Part shown: piece by piece, positions 61,027 through 64,000 of the stretch
How positions within the stretch are numbered: position 1 is the stretch's first letter
Layout: each line of letters starts with the position of its first letter
Source of the DNA: Desulfovibrio sp.
Lineage (GTDB): Bacteria; Desulfobacterota; Desulfovibrionia; Desulfovibrionales; Desulfovibrionaceae
Length of the DNA stretch: 64,000 nucleotides
Reading direction: 5' to 3'
Assembly: GCF_019422935.1 (NCBI RefSeq)
Contig: NZ_JAHZCJ010000007.1
Span: forward strand, 1-64,000
Notes under the pieces: model-generated
Database searches by the model: none
Told to the model about the DNA's origin: nothing
The model's input: the letters and a program-made list of their open reading frames with translations, nothing else
Position numbers and translations under genes: made by a program

Positions 61027-61485
61027 TTATGCAGGCGTGGCTACCCCGGCAGAGGGAGCCAATACTTCCATCATGTCGCCCGTGCGCACAGCGCCGCCGT
61101 GCAGCACCTTGGCAAAGACCCCCTGGGTGGGCATGATACATTCACCCATAGTGTGGAATATCTGGCAATGGCTGTGGCATTCCTTGCCGATCTGCGTAAC
61201 TTCCAGCAGCACGTCATTACACGCAATGCGGGTTCCCACCGGCAGAGCGGCAAAATCAATGCCGTCCACTATCAGATTCTCGCCAAAACAGCCGTTGGCG
61301 ACCAGAGCGCCCCTCGCCTTGAAGGCCTCAATGGCCTGCCACGAAAGCAGACTCACCTGACGGTGCCAGTTGCCCGCATGTGCATCGCCCTCAATGCCAT
61401 GATTTTCAATAATATTTGCCTGATCCACGGCCTTTTTGGCCGTGCCTTTTTTCTGGCTGGTGCAAATGGCTATGATCTTGCCCAT
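61027..61485 (-). CDS. MOSC-domain protein
   Basis: 152 residues with the compact MOSC fold: GIEGDAHAGNWHRQVSLLSW near residue 30, GCFGENLIVDGIDFAALPVGTRI near 65, and GKECHSHCQIF with Cys residues near 99. MOSC proteins handle Mo-cofactor sulfur or related ligands; this short stand-alone type has no fixed function. The stretch to 61729 has a TAACA/TGTTA repeat at about 61673-61694 but no gene. Confidence 0.88.
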   Translation of the reverse strand: MGKIIAICTSQKKGTAKKAVDQANIIENHGIEGDAHAGNWHRQVSLLSWQAIEAFKARGALVANGCFGENLIVDGIDFAALPVGTRIACNDVLLEVTQIGKECHSHCQIFHTMGECIMPTQGVFAKVLHGGAVRTGDMMEVLAPSAGVATPA

Positions 61486-61729
61486 ACTACATTTCCTTTA
61501 CAGTCTTTATGCCTTGCCGCCTGCAAGCGGCTGCCCGCAGTCTGCCCCAGATAGGCGGGTGCGTCCAGTCCGGCGGCAAGCCTGCGGCCTGACACATCAA
61601 ACATGCTTGCCCACCCGCCATATTCGCAGGCGGAAAGCCGTGCACGCAGGCACGTGAGCCGCCGAGCTATCTAATAACACTATTTACATATGTTATCACA
61701 AGCCGCGCCGCCCGCCAAGATGAACGGCC

Positions 61730-64000
61730 TCAGTAATTATACTTCCAGGTCAGGCCGCCCTTGGTGCTCTGCTGCTCGGTGCGTAGTTCAAGATTGGCCT
61801 TGGGGGTCAGCTCCAGCTGAATCACAAAGGCGGTTGTGCCCTGCTTGGCGCCCTGCTGCACACCCACATAGATATCTTCCGTGAGGTACTTGCCCATCTC
61901 CACCGAGCTGCCCGCCGCCATGCCTTCGCCGCCTTGGCCCGACTGGCCCGTCCCGGTTGTGCCGGGAGCGCCGGAATTGAAACGCAGCACATCGACGCCC
62001 AGAGCCTGACGTGCAGAATCCAGCACCCCACCGCCGCCGCTGCCCGAGCCAAATCCTGCCAGTTGCGCCACGGCTGCTGCCAGACGCAGATTTTCAAACC
62101 GCCCAAGCTCACTGGCACTTTTGCCAAAAAGTATCTGGGCAAGAATTTCATCACGCGGCATTTCAGGGTCGCTGCTCAGGATCAGCTGCATTTTGCGCAC
62201 CGTGCCCACAATGCTGATATTGGCCATGAGCGCAGGGGTCTGAGTGGTCAGCATGATATCCAGCAGAGGATTGGAGACAGCCCCGCCGCCAAAGGTCACA
62301 GCGCCCCGCGCCAGCTTGAAATTTTTGCCCAGAATATCAAGGCTGCCTTTTACGGCGCTAAGTTGGCCGGAGATCAGCGGTTCGGCGGGCGTGCCGCCCA
62401 CATGCATATCTGCCTTCCACTCGCTCTTGAGGCCAAACCCTTCCACGACAAAGCGGCCGGGGATGACAATGCGCAAGTCCAGCAAACCCGCATTGCCGCC
62501 AGAGGCGGGAGCCGTTGAGGCCGGGCCTACGGCAGCGGAGGATGCGGCCTTTTTGCCCTGCGGCGCGGCAGGTGTGGGCGGTTCATGCCCTGCTCTGGCC
62601 CAGGCGGGCGAAACCTCGCTGATGGGCAAGGTGGTGATGCTGGTGCCCACGTCAAGATTGTTAAGCAGCACAAGGCCCTGATTCACGGTGACGGTTCCTC
62701 GCACTTCGGGCGCTGCGGCGCTGCCAGCCACAGAAGTCTGCGCGGAGAGTTCCACCCGGATATCGCGGCGTCGCAAGGGGCGCAGATGGTCAACCACGGC
62801 CTTGAAATCAAGCATGCTGCCGTCAAGCCTGGCCTGCCCGGTGATGCGCGCTGTACCGCCCTGCCCATCGGCAGCGCCAAGGTTCAGACGGGCAAGCCCC
62901 AGTGCGCCGCCACGGCCTTCTTCAAGATCAAGCCGCATATTGATGCCCGTGAGCAGCACACCGTACTGCAAATTTTCGTAACGGGTGTCGTCCATGCGCA
63001 CAAAGCCCTTGGGGGCCGGGGCTTCAAGACTGCCGCCCACATCCAGCGAAAGCGCAAGCCGCCCCGCAAGCCGCTGGTCAGCCACAGGCATCAGGCTCCA
63101 CAAGGGAGCCACGGCCCCGTTCCAGCGCACTGACGCGCGTAACGGCCCCTGCATGTTCGGGCTCGGCAATCCGTCCGCCCCGAAAAGAAGGGGCAAACGG
63201 GCCTCCACCCGGCATTCCGTGCCGCCCAGAGCCGCCACCGTGGCCTGATCCGGCATGAGACGCAGGGCCAGAGCGCCGCCGCCAGCGTTGTCCCGCTCAA
63301 GCCTTCCTGTCAGCGCAAGGTTCATGGGTTTGAGCGCCGCACCCGGCACCACAAGGCTGCGCACGTCAACGCGCAGATCCCCTCCGGGTTGGGCCGGAGT
63401 GCCGGTAAGCCGCGCGCTGGCCTCAAGCTCGCCCTTAGGCAAGGCCGGGATCAGCACATGCCAGGGCCCGAGCGAAAGATGTTCAAGCGTGAGGCGCATA
63501 TCAAGCTTTTCCGGCCCAAGGGCGGCCTGCGCCCGCAATCTGCCAGAAGGCTTCATGGTTACATCAAGACCGCTGACCTCCAGATCGCCCGCACCGTAGC
63601 GTACTGTGGCCCCTGCCGCCGCGCGCAGGCCCAGCTTTTGCGCGGGCAGGTCAAGGTCAAGGCGGCGCAGTTCAAGCAGGCCGGGCTGCCAGCGCACGGC
63701 ACAACGCGTTGCGGCAAATCCGTTTGTTTCGAGGTTGGCTTCCAATGGCCCGAATATGGAACCCTGCGCGCGCAGCTTGGCACCAAGGCGGATAGCCCCG
63801 CTGCGTACCCCGGCGAGGTCAAGCCGGGCGGTAAGCAGGCCCTTGCCAAGGGCATCGGTCAGCACCGCCTCGCCCTCCAAACCCTGGACTTCCAACGCCG
63901 GGTCTTTGCCTGCCCTGTAGGCCAGCCTGGGCACACGCCAGCGAAGTGTGGCCTGCTGGGTGTACGCGCCCTGCGAGGCCGGAGGCTGCGTTGCCTGGGC
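61730..64000 (-). CDS. tamB: TamB/DUF490 translocation and assembly module protein, C-terminal part (truncated by window edge)
   Basis: At least 757 residues; the frame is open to the window edge, so the start is outside. The N-terminal portion seen is beta-repeat-like (AsmA/TamB style). The C-terminal TamB domain is clear: LRIVIPGRFVVEGFGLKSEWKADMHVGGTPAEPLISGQLSAVKGSLDILGKNFKL, SSDPEMPRDEILAQILFGKSASELG and the end ...TEQQSTKGGLTWKYNY. TamB spans the periplasm and works in outer-membrane protein or lipid transport, usually with TamA. Confidence 0.93.
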   Translation of the reverse strand, partial: AQATQPPASQGAYTQQATLRWRVPRLAYRAGKDPALEVQGLEGEAVLTDALGKGLLTARLDLAGVRSGAIRLGAKLRAQGSIFGPLEANLETNGFAATRCAVRWQPGLLELRRLDLDLPAQKLGLRAAAGATVRYGAGDLEVSGLDVTMKPSGRLRAQAALGPEKLDMRLTLEHLSLGPWHVLIPALPKGELEASARLTGTPAQPGGDLRVDVRSLVVPGAALKPMNLALTGRLERDNAGGGALALRLMPDQATVAALGGTECRVEARLPLLFGADGLPSPNMQGPLRASVRWNGAVAPLWSLMPVADQRLAGRLALSLDVGGSLEAPAPKGFVRMDDTRYENLQYGVLLTGINMRLDLEEGRGGALGLARLNLGAADGQGGTARITGQARLDGSMLDFKAVVDHLRPLRRRDIRVELSAQTSVAGSAAAPEVRGTVTVNQGLVLLNNLDVGTSITTLPISEVSPAWARAGHEPPTPAAPQGKKAASSAAVGPASTAPASGGNAGLLDLRIVIPGRFVVEGFGLKSEWKADMHVGGTPAEPLISGQLSAVKGSLDILGKNFKLARGAVTFGGGAVSNPLLDIMLTTQTPALMANISIVGTVRKMQLILSSDPEMPRDEILAQILFGKSASELGRFENLRLAAAVAQLAGFGSGSGGGGVLDSARQALGVDVLRFNSGAPGTTGTGQSGQGGEGMAAGSSVEMGKYLTEDIYVGVQQGAKQGTTAFVIQLELTPKANLELRTEQQSTKGGLTWKYNY

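Overview
The window looks like a chromosomal segment of a sulfate-reducing Desulfovibrio, most likely close to D. desulfuricans. Four things point there: a periplasmic tetraheme type I cytochrome c3 with the CX2CH / CX4CH / CX2CH / CX4CH heme pattern, the nap gene order napC-napM-napA-napD-napG-napH known from nitrate-reducing D. desulfuricans, a siroheme-decarboxylase subunit (alternative heme pathway) next to hemL, and the futalosine menaquinone route. Most of the DNA is GC-rich and densely coding. The clear exceptions are AT-rich stretches at about 16.55-16.9 kb and 51.1-52.25 kb.

Layout. 0-0.4 kb: intergenic DNA with a 100-bp tandem repeat. 0.4-3.1 kb: a LysM lytic transglycosylase and a SpoU-type rRNA methylase, divergent. 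3.5-6.6 kb: flagellar export and switch genes fliL-N-O-P-Q (minus strand) behind a sigma-54-type promoter. 6.7-12.4 kb: yggS and era, a VUT-family transporter, a DUF5665 protein, tgt and alr. 12.5-15.9 kb: rpsF-rpsR-rplI-dnaB, then an RRM RNA-binding protein whose leader resembles part of 16S rRNA. 16.9-21.5 kb: a DUF294/CBS signalling protein, a DEDD exonuclease, DUF485 and the acetate symporter ActP. 21.8-26.9 kb: an unknown Rossmann-like protein, siroheme decarboxylase subunit, hemL, cbiG, cbiH and cytochrome c3. These are tetrapyrrole genes ending in a heme protein.

27.1-36.2 kb: an 834-residue repeat protein of unknown role, then ubiE/menG, mqnB and a polyprenyl synthase (menaquinone), then purL with a PurS-like N-terminus. 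36.6-39.4 kb: rlpA with a structured leader, an EamA transporter and an HdrB-like CCG-domain protein. 39.5-46.1 kb: a minus-strand run psd-pssA-leuA-leuC-leuD-leuB (phosphatidylethanolamine and leucine synthesis). 46.4-51.1 kb: a lipoprotein, a YdjM-like membrane protein, moaC, lgt, infA, pgpA, a hypothetical protein and tRNA-Leu(UAA). 51.2-52.1 kb: an AT-rich FRG-domain gene next to the tRNA, probably acquired.

52.2-57.4 kb: the nap operon. It reads from a near-consensus sigma-54 promoter with a long inverted repeat about 100-135 bp upstream of the expected start, which would suit an enhancer-binding activator. 57.7-64 kb: a secreted alpha/beta hydrolase, a UvdE-type UV endonuclease, a frameshifted GNAT acetyltransferase, a small membrane protein, a MOSC protein and the C-terminal part of a TamB-like protein cut by the window edge.

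The signals most worth following are the sigma-54 promoter plus inverted repeat upstream of nap, the 16S-like leader of the RRM gene, the repeat protein at 27.1-29.6 kb, the FRG gene at tRNA-Leu, the DUF294/exonuclease/ActP cluster and the structured rlpA leader. All calls come from reading the sequence and remembered family knowledge. No database search was run.
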